A DNA stretch of 64,000 nt from JBQTGK01 sp052400665 (GTDB lineage Bacteria; Bacteroidota; Bacteroidia; Bacteroidales; Marinifilaceae), in NCBI GenBank assembly GCA_052400665.1, contig JBQTGK010000005.1; one strand, 5' to 3'. The stretch's first letter is position 1. Each line of letters opens with the position of its first letter. This document shows, one piece after another, positions 43,372 to 51,816 of this stretch. The translations under genes and the position numbers were made by a program. Below the pieces are notes generated by a model. The model searched no databases and was not told the origin of the DNA. It saw only the letters and a list, made by a program, of their open reading frames with translations.

Positions 43372-44601
43372 TTACTTCAAGTATTTTTTCATATTTAACA
43401 TGTTCTTGTAGGTTCGACCTGTGTATTGATCCAGCCAATTGTAGAATACTTCAATTTCTTTTTTATCAGCTTTAGCTTCACGCCATTTTTTAAGATGAAT
43501 TTCTGTGTTTTTAAAGATTTTCTCTTCTGCTTTTTCCAGCTGTTGAATGATTCCAGTTTTTTCGGCATTAATTAATTCTGAAATTTTCAAATATTTGTAT
43601 CCGGCAGAACGAGAGATAGGGTAGCACTTGCTTTTTAATTCTAAAGCCATTGCATTTAAAATGCAGTTCTTTTTTCCTTTTGCACTTAAAACTTTGGGTA
43701 AATTTTTTCCGCCTTTTACCCAAATGGGTAATGCTATTGAGGTATTTGGGAATCCAATCTGAGTCCAGATGGTAGACATATCCTTAGCTTCATCTTTTTT
43801 TACTCCTTCAATCATAATCATCGATGAGGAACCGTGGCGGGTTATTAAATCGCCGGAATTAACAAAGTTATCACCGTAAGGAACTGTTTCAAATTCTTTT
43901 CTAAAATCACGTTTTAAAACAGGGTGCTTTAAACATCTCGAGAAGTTTTGAATTACGGTTTTTGCACTCATATCGCCGCAAGCATCGGCCTGGTAAAAAA
44001 TATCCTGTGCTGTCTGGAAACGGATAAATCCATAGCCAATGTCTTTTTTGCCTGTAAACGAATAGTTTGTTCTAAGAATATAACCATTTGGGGCCTGTGC
44101 CGGATTGTTGGCATCGAATTTTGTAAATGTTTGGTTGTTTACTTCGTAGAATGCAACGTTTCCATCGGCATCTAATACGCCAAAGTGTGCAGCTAAACCC
44201 ATAGGTTTTTTCCGTTTTTTTAGCAATTGTTCAAATTCTTCTAGGTTTGCACATTTTTGAAGTGCTTCTTTCATGAATTTTCCTTCCTGATCTTTAAAAG
44301 AAGTGGTATCCTTCATGTTCACATTGAAAGATGCAGAATTCATAATGGCAAATCCTACCGAATTGGAACCACCCCAAACTTGTTCTCCTTTTTCATCATT
44401 GGAATTTATCATTCCGATGTATGGATATTTTCCATCGGTGAAGTATTTCATTTTGTTTTCGAAACTTTCGGTATCGCGAAGTTTCCAGATTATTGGACGA
44501 CCATTTTTTGTGTATTTTCCCGAAATAACAGCAGTTGTGCAGGCATAGGATTGCCAGATAGATACTACCATTATTAGTAGCAGACTGAGTAGATTTTTCA
44601 T
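43372..44601 (-). CDS. Exported C45-type Ntn-hydrolase (acyltransferase/amidase family)
   Basis: 409 residues with a signal peptide (about 1-20) ending SYA, followed directly by CTTAVISGKYTKNGRPIIWKLRDTE. A Cys at the new N-terminus plus the Arg in LRDTE is the pattern of N-terminal-nucleophile hydrolases of the choloylglycine/C45 group, which cleave linear amides. Further family-like stretches are WGGSNSVGFAIMNSASFNVN and AAHFGVLDADGNVAFYEVNN. The substrate is unknown. It stands alone between intergenic gaps. Confidence 0.82.
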   Translation of the reverse strand: MKNLLSLLLIMVVSIWQSYACTTAVISGKYTKNGRPIIWKLRDTESFENKMKYFTDGKYPYIGMINSNDEKGEQVWGGSNSVGFAIMNSASFNVNMKDTTSFKDQEGKFMKEALQKCANLEEFEQLLKKRKKPMGLAAHFGVLDADGNVAFYEVNNQTFTKFDANNPAQAPNGYILRTNYSFTGKKDIGYGFIRFQTAQDIFYQADACGDMSAKTVIQNFSRCLKHPVLKRDFRKEFETVPYGDNFVNSGDLITRHGSSSMIMIEGVKKDEAKDMSTIWTQIGFPNTSIALPIWVKGGKNLPKVLSAKGKKNCILNAMALELKSKCYPISRSAGYKYLKISELINAEKTGIIQQLEKAEEKIFKNTEIHLKKWREAKADKKEIEVFYNWLDQYTGRTYKNMLNMKKYLK

Positions 44602-44711
44602 TAGTTAGAGTGTGATTTAGTGTAATTGTTTTTAAGTGGCACTAATGTAATTATTAATTGTGAAAAGTAAATTAACTGCAGGAATGATTTACGAACGTTC
44701 ATTTACTGTTT

Positions 44712-46103
44712 TTAATTATCAACAGGAATTAGTTTTAGTATTTTTCCCGGAAATTCAATCGCAACATAAATATAGCCATCAGGACTGACTTCTACATTTC
44801 TTATACGCCCTATGTTTTCCAATAATTGTTCTTGATGAATTATATTTTCTCCATCTACTACACTACGATTAAGATGTGAAAAACGGAGCGAGCCACTTAG
44901 AATGTTATTTTTCCATGCCGGATAACGATCGCTTTTTACGAAAGTCATACCACAAGGAGCAATAGATGGTGTCCAGTGTATTACGGGTTGTTCCATTCCT
45001 GCCATAATTGTATCACTTGTAATAATGGTTCCGTTGTAGTTAATACCATAAGAAACTCTTGGCCAGCCATAATTGGCACCTTTTCGAATAATATTTATTT
45101 CATCGCCACCTTTTGGCCCATGTTCGTGCGACCATATTTGTTTGGTTTCGGGATGCATTACCAATCCCTGCGGATTTCGGTTGCCATAAGTATAAATTGA
45201 CGACATTGCATTTTTATTATTAACAAATGGATTTGTGCTTGGAATCCTGCCATCATCTAGAATTCGATGAATTTTTCCACAGTGATTGTCTAATTTTTGT
45301 GCATTGTTCCTATTTCCTCTGTCGCCCACCGAAAAGAAAAGGTAGCCATCTTTATCGAACTCTAATCTACATCCATAATGATGTTTGGTATTGAAATCTG
45401 GTTCTGCTTTAAAAATTATTTCTTGATTTGTTAATGTATTTCCAGATAATTTTGCTCGCATAATAGCAGTATTACTACCTTTATTTCCTTCCTTATTAGA
45501 ATAAGCTGAATAGGAGAAGTAGATCCATCCGTTCTCTTTGTATTTGGGATGCAGTTCGATGTCCAATAATCCTCCCTGACCACCTGATTTTATTGGTGGT
45601 AATCCTTTTATTGGTGCTGATAGTTTTCCTCTCGAAAAGCGGTACAAATATCCCGAACGTTCTGTGATTAATAAATCTCCGTTAGGCAAAAATTCTAATC
45701 CCCAGGGAGATTCTAAACCGCTGACAATAGTATCAACTCTAAATTTTTGTACTTCAGACTCATGAATTTTAGAAGAAGAAGCAATTTGTTCTTTTAACTT
45801 TTCATCTTTAGATAATTCAATAACATAATCGGTTAGAGCATATAATTCTTTATCCGTAAATCCTTTTTCAAAAGCTGGCATTCCTAATTCGGGTTGTCCG
45901 AATTTTATACTTCTAAATATATCTTCGAGAGAATTACCAAATTGCCAATTCCGATTAACAAAAGAGGAGCGATTGTTATGATGGCATCCGGCACAATACT
46001 CTTCATATTGTGCTTTGGTGTCCTGTTTTTGAGGAAAAGCTTTTTTTACAAACAAAAATTGCGACAATCCTAAGAAAAGGAGGGATAGAAAAAATAATTT
46101 CAT
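44712..46103 (-). CDS. Cytochrome c / PQQ-type sugar dehydrogenase fusion
   Basis: 463 residues from the ATG at 46103, which gives a proper signal peptide (MKLFFLSLLFLGLSQFLF); the longer frame from 46139 adds 12 unlikely residues. Residues ~30-115 are a cytochrome c domain with CAGCH and a Met ligand in ELGMPAF. Residues ~120-460 form a six-bladed glucose/sorbosone dehydrogenase propeller (GLESPWGLEFLPNGDLLITERSG, YTYGNRNPQGLVMHP, SHEHGPKGGDEIN). The enzyme would oxidise sugars in the periplasm and pass electrons to the haem. Bacteroidota members with this order exist. Confidence 0.9.
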   Translation of the reverse strand: MKLFFLSLLFLGLSQFLFVKKAFPQKQDTKAQYEEYCAGCHHNNRSSFVNRNWQFGNSLEDIFRSIKFGQPELGMPAFEKGFTDKELYALTDYVIELSKDEKLKEQIASSSKIHESEVQKFRVDTIVSGLESPWGLEFLPNGDLLITERSGYLYRFSRGKLSAPIKGLPPIKSGGQGGLLDIELHPKYKENGWIYFSYSAYSNKEGNKGSNTAIMRAKLSGNTLTNQEIIFKAEPDFNTKHHYGCRLEFDKDGYLFFSVGDRGNRNNAQKLDNHCGKIHRILDDGRIPSTNPFVNNKNAMSSIYTYGNRNPQGLVMHPETKQIWSHEHGPKGGDEINIIRKGANYGWPRVSYGINYNGTIITSDTIMAGMEQPVIHWTPSIAPCGMTFVKSDRYPAWKNNILSGSLRFSHLNRSVVDGENIIHQEQLLENIGRIRNVEVSPDGYIYVAIEFPGKILKLIPVDN

Positions 46104-46248
46104 AATATCGTGTGTTAAACAAGTATTGATTAGTAGCAAGTTACAAAAAGTAATGCGCTAAAACGATATTTTTCAATCACTTTTCCAGATGAAATTTGGC
46201 TTGATTTTCGATAACAGATAATCTACATCATAAGCAAATCAATAATAA

Positions 46249-46584
46249 TTATTTTCTGTCTTCTCTAAAACGATATTCTTCACGCACTTTCTGAATGATA
46301 TCAGTATCAATTTCAGCAATAATTACATCTTCATGTTCCTTAAGAATAGTAGGAGAGATATTGTAATCAATCCAGAGCGGACAGAATATTGGATTGCCAT
46401 ATTCATTTCCTGCTCGGTTTAAACTCAGCATATAAATTTGATTATCGAGTGCACGAGTAATTACAAAATGTTGCCAGCTTGGAAAACTGTTATCCCTGTA
46501 AAAGGCAACCGGATGAAGTAAAAAATCGATATTATGCTGGAATGCTAATCCAAAAAAAAGGCCATCCTCAATGAGAATGGCCAT
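46249..46584 (-). pseudogene. C-terminal remnant of a carbon-nitrogen hydrolase (nitrilase family)
   Basis: 111 residues resembling only the C-terminal part of nitrilase-family proteins: QHNIDFLLHPVAFYR, SFPSWQHFVITRALDNQIYMLSLNRAGN, EDVIIAEIDTDIIQKVREEYRFREDR. The whole N-terminal half, including the catalytic Glu, Lys and Cys, is missing. The apparent start codon and first ten residues are encoded by the terminator hairpin of glyS (46560-46582), so the original gene start was lost by deletion or fusion against glyS. Expression is doubtful. Confidence 0.65.
46552..46582 (-). terminator. glyS terminator
   Basis: On the minus strand GGCCAT, an 11-nt loop, ATGGCC, then eight T. It lies 24 nt after the glyS stop. 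The hairpin coincides with the first codons of the nitrilase remnant. Confidence 0.8.
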
Positions 46585-46605
46585 TACTATATCTGTAAGA
46601 AAAGA

Positions 46606-48159
46606 TTATTTCAATTGCTTGAATAATTTTTTCATGCTTACTTCATTTTCGATAATATCATGCAATTTAGAAATCTCAACACGTTCTTGAGCCATGGTAT
46701 CGCGATGACGAATGGTAACCGTGTTGTCTTCTAAAGATTGATGATCGACAGTTACACAGAAAGGAGTACCAATAGCATCCTGACGACGGTAACGTTTACC
46801 AATTGAATCTTTCTCGTCGTACTGACAGTTGAAATCGAATTTCAAGTCGCTGATGATATCACGAGCTTTATCTGGAAGACCATCTTTTTTTGTTAATGGC
46901 ATAACACAAAGCTTAACCGGCGCTAGAGCAAGAGGCAAACGAAGAACTACACGCTCATCTACCTTACCATCTTCTTTCTCGATTTTTTCTTCCTGATATG
47001 CTTCTGACATAATTTGTAAGAACATACGATCTACCCCAATCGAAGTCTCTACTACATAAGGAACGTAGCTTTTGTTTAGTTCTGGATCGAAATATTGAAT
47101 TTTCTTACCTGAGAATTCCTGATGTTGTTTCAAATCGAAATCGGTACGAGAGTGAATTCCTTCAACCTCCTTAAACCCGAATGGAAATTTAAATTCCACA
47201 TCGGTAGCCGCGTTGGCATAATGAGCCAATTTATCGTGATCGTGGAAACGGTACTTGCTATCTTCAAAACCCAAAGCCTTGTGCCAGCTCATACGAGTTT
47301 CTTTCCATTTGTCAAACCATTTCATTTCATCGCCCGGACGAACAAAAAATTGAAGCTCCATTTGCTCGAATTCACGCATACGGAAAATGAACTGACGAGC
47401 AACAATTTCGTTACGGAATGCTTTACCAATTTGTGCAATCCCGAAAGGAATTTTCATACGACCTGTTTTTTGAACATTCAGGTAGTTTACAAAAATACCC
47501 TGTGCAGTTTCCGGACGAAGATAGATTTTGCTACTTCCATCCGATGTAGAACCCATATCGGTAGAGAACATCAGGTTAAACTGACGAACATCGGTCCAAT
47601 TTTTAGATCCTGAAATAGGACAAGCAATCTCATTATCAACAATGATCTGCTTCAACTCATCTAAATCATTTTTGTCCAAAGCATCAACAAAACGCTTGTG
47701 AACAGCATCCATCTTTTCTTTGTTAGCCAATACACGAGGATTGGTTTCGCGGAACTGAGCTTCGTCGAAACTCTCGCCAAACTTCTTTTTCGCTTTGGCA
47801 ACTTCCTTGTCCATTTTTCCTTCGTACTTTGCCATTAAATCCTCAATTAAAACATCAGCACGGTAACGTTTCTTGGAATCTTTGTTATCAATCAATGGAT
47901 CATTAAAAGCATCAACGTGGCCCGAAGCTTTCCAAATGGTTGGATGCATAAAAATTGCAGAATCAATACCCACTACATTTTCGTGTAGTTTTACCATTGA
48001 ATCCCACCAGTATTTTTTAATGTTGTTTTTCAATTCAACGCCCAATTGTGCGTAATCGTAAACTGCACTTAAACCATCATAAATTTCTGATGATTGAAAT
48101 ACGAATCCGTATTCTTTACAATGAGCTACCAGTTTTTTGAAAACATCTTCCTGAGCCAT
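46606..48159 (-). CDS. glyS: Glycyl-tRNA synthetase (dimeric, class II)
   Basis: 517 residues, full length for the eukaryote-like alpha2 GlyRS used by Bacteroidota. Motifs: VFQSSEIYDGLSAVYDYAQLGVELKNNIK at the N-terminus, YLRPETAQGIFVNYLNV, GIAQIGKAFRNEI (motif 2), VVETSIGVDRMFLQIM (motif 3), and a C-terminal anticodon-binding domain (LAPVKLCVMPLTKKDGLPDKARDI). It charges tRNA-Gly. Some annotations use glyQS or glyS for this form. Confidence 0.97.
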   Translation of the reverse strand: MAQEDVFKKLVAHCKEYGFVFQSSEIYDGLSAVYDYAQLGVELKNNIKKYWWDSMVKLHENVVGIDSAIFMHPTIWKASGHVDAFNDPLIDNKDSKKRYRADVLIEDLMAKYEGKMDKEVAKAKKKFGESFDEAQFRETNPRVLANKEKMDAVHKRFVDALDKNDLDELKQIIVDNEIACPISGSKNWTDVRQFNLMFSTDMGSTSDGSSKIYLRPETAQGIFVNYLNVQKTGRMKIPFGIAQIGKAFRNEIVARQFIFRMREFEQMELQFFVRPGDEMKWFDKWKETRMSWHKALGFEDSKYRFHDHDKLAHYANAATDVEFKFPFGFKEVEGIHSRTDFDLKQHQEFSGKKIQYFDPELNKSYVPYVVETSIGVDRMFLQIMSEAYQEEKIEKEDGKVDERVVLRLPLALAPVKLCVMPLTKKDGLPDKARDIISDLKFDFNCQYDEKDSIGKRYRRQDAIGTPFCVTVDHQSLEDNTVTIRHRDTMAQERVEISKLHDIIENEVSMKKLFKQLK

Positions 48160-48323
48160 AAATCTTATATTTTGAGTTTATTTAAAAATTTTGGATTGAT
48201 ATTTAGGCCTTTTCCGTTGAAAATCAATCTGCCCAAATAATAAATGAAAAGCAAAAATACAAAAAAATGCCAATTAACAATCTTGTAAATCGGCAAATTA
48301 ATAATCTTATTAGATGAATTTAT

Positions 48324-48569
48324 TTATTCATCTACCTCTTCAAAATCTACATAATCGCCAATATCTTTTTTGTTGGGATTGGTTTTCTTATCAAAGGACT
48401 TGTCGATTGTTACTTCGCCTTCTTTTTTTGTGTTTTGTTGCTGTTGTTTGGCTTGTTCCTGCATTTTGTCGAAGGTTTTTTTGACTAAAACAGGGAACAA
48501 TGCTTTAAAAACTAGCTTGAGCAGATAATAAATGCCGACAACAATAATAATAAACTTTATAAATGCCAT
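48324..48569 (-). CDS. DUF4834 small membrane protein
   Basis: 81 residues with one N-terminal helix (FIKFIIIVVGIYYLLKLVFKALFPVLV), a glutamine-rich linker (QEQAKQQQQNTKK) and an acidic tail ending IGDYVDFEEVDE. This is the Bacteroidota DUF4834 pattern. Function unknown; frequently located beside housekeeping genes. Confidence 0.85.
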   Translation of the reverse strand: MAFIKFIIIVVGIYYLLKLVFKALFPVLVKKTFDKMQEQAKQQQQNTKKEGEVTIDKSFDKKTNPNKKDIGDYVDFEEVDE

Positions 48570-48640
48570 ATTCTAATACTTTTGGAAAGCAAAGATAAGC
48601 ATTTCATTTTTTTGGGGGCTGTTCTACAGCAATTGCTTTT

Positions 48641-48720
48641 GGGCGTTCCCTTCGGTCGGGCTTTTCGTTGCAAGTCCTTGCTCATTCTTCGCTGTGGGCT
48701 TTTCACTCCAATCTCTAAGT
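48641..48720. repeat. Interspersed repeat-like element
   Basis: A GC-richer island in AT-rich DNA, starting GGGCGTTCCCTTCGGTCGGG and containing CAAGTCCTTGCTC and GTGGGCTTTTCACTCCAATC. From memory, very similar short elements are scattered through many Bacteroidota genomes, often near rhs/toxin loci. Only one copy is in this window. It stands immediately before the toxin-like array. Confidence 0.55.
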
Positions 48721-48885
48721 CAAGTTAAAGTTTTGTTAATTAAGCACAAACTTCTTTAAGTAGTAATAGTCTAAAGATAAATATTTTGAAGAGTTGTATA
48801 GTTTTCATAAATTTGAATCTCGTAAATTATGTTATAATGGAATGATCAATTAAACAAGAAGTTTTCCTAAAATCAAAATTTAGCC

Positions 48886-49896
48886 ATGGATCATCAACTT
48901 TACAATACCATACAAGAACTCGGCAGAAGCATACAGTCGGCTCAGGAAGATGCAAAAAGACAGTGTACAAGTTCAAATGTAAACCCGCAAAATGCATTTC
49001 AATCGGCACTCAACTACACAATGCAGCAGTATGTACACAATATGCATACCTACCTAAATATCGATCGGGTACTCGGTTTCCCCATTCAACCAATGGGGTA
49101 CAGTAGCGAAAGCGAAGTCTCCGATCGAGGCGTAAAAATTCGTGTTGCTCTGTATCATTATCCGCCGGTAAAACCAATGATCATAGAAGCACCCGAAATG
49201 ATTTTGGAATTGCGAGCAATAGTAGATAAAGATGGGCAAATGAGGTATCATTTTACGAATCGCTTTTCCAATCCAGAAGATTTGAAAGCACTGGGTAAAA
49301 ACTTACCCGAGGGGGCATGCCTTGTTTTAAACGAAAATGGATCGCTAAGTGTTGAATATATAGAAGAGCCATTTCTGAAACCTTCAGAGGGAAGTTTCTT
49401 TTCAGTAACTGGTGAGGATACATCTAGTGGAGGGATAACAGGCAGAGATGTCTTAGGTGGAGCTTTTACAATGGAAGGTGCATACAGTACATTGTTGCAT
49501 AATCATACGAGTTATAAAACAACTAATGGATTAACAAAAAATATCTATAAGGCAAATGGACGGATTAGATCGGCTAGAGCACGAGGTTATGCAAATGCAT
49601 CAAAAACTTTGAAATATGTTGGAGAAGTAGGAAATGTTGTAACCACAGGAATGTCTTATTATGATATTGCCAAAGGAGATTCACAACCGATTACTTATGT
49701 TGATGCTGGGGTTGGAACAATGGGTATATTAGCTTCTGGAGTATCTTATTTTTACGGTGTACAAATACCTGTAGTTGGAGAAGTTGTTGCGATTTATGGG
49801 ACGCTTAGATTGACTTGGGATGTATCTTTTAATTTGGGTATACATTATGGTCCGAGTACTTGGTATGGTGATAATGATTATAAATGGTTTGAGTAA
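48886..49896 (+). CDS. Candidate polymorphic-toxin-like protein, full-length copy
   Basis: 336 residues, no named family recognised. Residues 1-50 are helical (QLYNTIQELGRSIQSAQEDAKRQ). Residues ~75-165 form a module (YHYPPVKPMIIEAPEMILELRAIVDKDG, NPEDLKALGKNLPEGACLVLNENGSLSVE) that recurs in the gene at 50348 and in the decayed copy at 51816. The C-terminal ~120 residues differ from those copies and are glycine-rich and hydrophobic (VDAGVGTMGILASGVSYFYGVQIPVVGEVVAIYGTLRLTWDV), a possible membrane-inserting region. A small membrane protein follows after 6 nt. Shared N-terminus, variable C-terminus and a following small gene is the toxin/immunity layout; function is inference. No signal peptide is seen. 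Confidence 0.8.
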   Translation: MDHQLYNTIQELGRSIQSAQEDAKRQCTSSNVNPQNAFQSALNYTMQQYVHNMHTYLNIDRVLGFPIQPMGYSSESEVSDRGVKIRVALYHYPPVKPMIIEAPEMILELRAIVDKDGQMRYHFTNRFSNPEDLKALGKNLPEGACLVLNENGSLSVEYIEEPFLKPSEGSFFSVTGEDTSSGGITGRDVLGGAFTMEGAYSTLLHNHTSYKTTNGLTKNIYKANGRIRSARARGYANASKTLKYVGEVGNVVTTGMSYYDIAKGDSQPITYVDAGVGTMGILASGVSYFYGVQIPVVGEVVAIYGTLRLTWDVSFNLGIHYGPSTWYGDNDYKWFE

Positions 49897-49902
49897 CAAC
49901 TT

Positions 49903-50310
49903 ATGAGGAATATTTATTATATGATATGGTCTGATGCAATTATAAGTTTTAAGAAGCATCAGCCAGATAGAACGAATTGGAAATTTACTTTATTTGTATA
50001 TATTACTTGGATACACGCATTAAATTGGTGGATCATCTTTATTTGGTTAAAATATTTTGATGTACTGAATATCCCACTCATAACAATAGATGTTTTCATA
50101 AGTGATATGATAAATAAATTTGTTGCATTTACTATCATGTTTGCATTGCCTTTTGGTGTTTTGAATTATTTCTTAGTATTCCATAATAATCGATACAAGA
50201 AAATAATTCAGAAATATAGAGATGTTAAATTAAGATACGCTCCTATTTATTCATTTACAATTGCATTGGGGGCTTTTATTACAGCAGTATTGTACGGGCT
50301 TCTTACTTAA
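49903..50310 (+). CDS. Small membrane protein, candidate immunity protein 1
   Basis: 135 residues with three to four membrane helices (near 27-50, 70-95, 112-132). A cytoplasmic-loop-like segment NNRYKKIIQKYRD (about 98-110) recurs as NSRYKHIVEKYKIES in the gene at 51051, so the two are related. It begins 6 nt after the toxin-like gene and is more AT-rich than that gene's first half. The immunity role is inferred from position and pairing. Confidence 0.75.
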   Translation: MRNIYYMIWSDAIISFKKHQPDRTNWKFTLFVYITWIHALNWWIIFIWLKYFDVLNIPLITIDVFISDMINKFVAFTIMFALPFGVLNYFLVFHNNRYKKIIQKYRDVKLRYAPIYSFTIALGAFITAVLYGLLT

Positions 50311-50347
50311 AAAGTAAAATAAATATTTGTGTAAGCTTTAAAGCTAT

Positions 50348-51058
50348 ATGATCTTGGAATTACGGGCAACAGTGGATACCAATGGCAGAATGGAGTATCA
50401 ACTTTCTAATTATTTTGCCAACCCTGAGGATTTAAAAGCATTAGCACCACATTTGCCGGAAGGGAGCTGTTTAATTTTGTTGGAAGATGGATCATTAAGT
50501 GTTGAGGAAATTGAAGAAGGAGGTGTTGGATTTTCAGAAGGATTTTCTGAACCGAATTATTCCATGTGTGGAGACCCAACGCAGTCTATTGGTAGTGAGA
50601 ATACTCAGAATAATACTTTTGATTGGGGAGGTGCTACTGGTGTAGGAATGACAGGTGCTGGCATTCTTGGTGACAGGATACATAATGTAATGCTAGATAG
50701 AGGTAAATATTTACCACGAACTTGTAAAACTCTGTTGGGAAAACCTTATGGAATTAGAAAGACTGGTGAAATAGTATTACGATCAAGAATCGCCAATTTA
50801 GCCATTAATGCTAAGTATCTAAATTACGCTCGTGTTGGAGGAAAGGCTTTAGGTGTAGTTGGTGCTGCGGCATCTATTGTTCCTGCTGGTTATGATGTAA
50901 TAACAAGTCCATCCGCGGGTAATGTTACCAGTCTGGCTGTTAAAACTATTGCTGTAGGAGTTGCCTTTATTCCTGTTGTTGGATGGGGAGTGGCATTAGG
51001 AATCGGAGTTGCCGACGCAGTCTGGGGGGATCAATTATATAACTGGATAGATGAATAA
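50348..51058 (+). CDS. Candidate toxin-like protein, N-terminally truncated orphan copy
   Basis: 236 residues. It begins at MILELRATVDTNGRMEYQLSNYF, the exact point equal to about residue 105 of the 336-residue protein; an in-frame stop stands 9 nt upstream, so the first ~100 residues are missing. Residues 1-60 match the shared module (NPEDLKALAPHLPEGSCLILLEDGSLSVE). The C-terminal half differs from the first protein and is hydrophobic and glycine/alanine-rich (ARVGGKALGVVGAAASIVPAGYDVI, IAVGVAFIPVVGWGVALGIGVADAVWG). This resembles orphan C-terminal cassettes of polymorphic toxins. It overlaps the next membrane gene by 8 nt. Whether it is expressed is unknown. Confidence 0.7.
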   Translation: MILELRATVDTNGRMEYQLSNYFANPEDLKALAPHLPEGSCLILLEDGSLSVEEIEEGGVGFSEGFSEPNYSMCGDPTQSIGSENTQNNTFDWGGATGVGMTGAGILGDRIHNVMLDRGKYLPRTCKTLLGKPYGIRKTGEIVLRSRIANLAINAKYLNYARVGGKALGVVGAAASIVPAGYDVITSPSAGNVTSLAVKTIAVGVAFIPVVGWGVALGIGVADAVWGDQLYNWIDE

Positions 51059-51449
51059 GTTTAATTATAAAAAAATGGATTACATATTTTATAAGCTTTA
51101 TAGGGTGTCACAAAGATCGTCAATTCCGGAGATTGCTGGTTTATTGGCCGAACTTATTTTTACAATTTGTTTGTCTTTTAATGTTTTGTCTTTTATTGTT
51201 TTATTAAATAAGATGAGTATTATTGAATATTACCCATCAAAGTCAAGTTTTATTCTTATTTCAGTAGGAATATTTATTATAACAAGTATGCTTTTTTTTA
51301 TTAATTCACGTTATAAGCATATTGTTGAAAAGTATAAAATAGAAAGTGACATGGCAAGATCCATAGGAAATCTATTTGTAGGTGTATATGTGGTTTTATC
51401 ATTTGCTTTTCTGTTGGTGATAGCATTTTATAGACCAGAAATTTTTTAG
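51051..51449 (+). CDS. Small membrane protein, candidate immunity protein 2
   Basis: 132 residues with about three membrane helices (near 28-52, 66-88, 105-127) and the loop INSRYKHIVEKYKIES shared with candidate immunity protein 1. The start overlaps the end of the upstream toxin-like gene by 8 nt; an internal Met (MDYIFYKLYR) is an alternative start. Retention of an intact gene next to a truncated partner fits protection against related cells. Function inferred. Confidence 0.72.
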   Translation: MNKFNYKKMDYIFYKLYRVSQRSSIPEIAGLLAELIFTICLSFNVLSFIVLLNKMSIIEYYPSKSSFILISVGIFIITSMLFFINSRYKHIVEKYKIESDMARSIGNLFVGVYVVLSFAFLLVIAFYRPEIF

Positions 51450-51482
51450 AAAGAGTAATGAGTGAGATGGTTTCAAATTGGA

Positions 51483-51816
51483 ATGTTAGCCATGGCATAT
51501 GTCTTGATAAGTGCTATTATTTGGCTTTGGTGTTTTGTTTTGGATTATACTTATTTATTGTCTTCTGTTGTTTGTATTTTCATTTTTAATGATGGAAGTA
51601 AGCTATGGTAACCCTAAAATGCATGTGTTTTAAAGAATGCCTATTATTTCTTTTGTTGTTTTTAGAATGTTTTATCTTTTCTTCAAAAAAATTTATAAAA
51701 GAGACCCTGAAAATACAGCTTGGGTGTTTCAGAAAAAATCTATCCAAGATGTGATATTTTCAATGTTATTTTGGTTGCTGGGTGTTGGGTTGCCATTTTT
51801 CTTAGTCATGTTATAA
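51483..51816 (+). pseudogene. Decayed small membrane protein gene (third immunity-like copy)
   Basis: Two short frames together look like one broken membrane protein. 51483-51611 encodes MLAMAYVLISAIIWLWCF and a second hydrophobic stretch, then stops. 51637-51816, in another frame, encodes 59 residues ending FSMLFWLLGVGLPFFLVML. Helix, loop and size match the two intact membrane proteins upstream in general form, but no clear sequence match could be established by eye. Confidence 0.5.

Noticed and set aside
44257..44577. 106-codon plus-strand frame
   Set aside because: It lies entirely antisense to the C45-type hydrolase, whose motifs and signal peptide are clear.
47122..47613. 163-codon plus-strand frame
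   Set aside because: Antisense shadow of glyS.
51458..51590. 43-codon hydrophobic frame MSEMVSNWNVSHG...
   Set aside because: It overlaps the better membrane-like frame starting at 51483, and its composition is explained by T-rich DNA.
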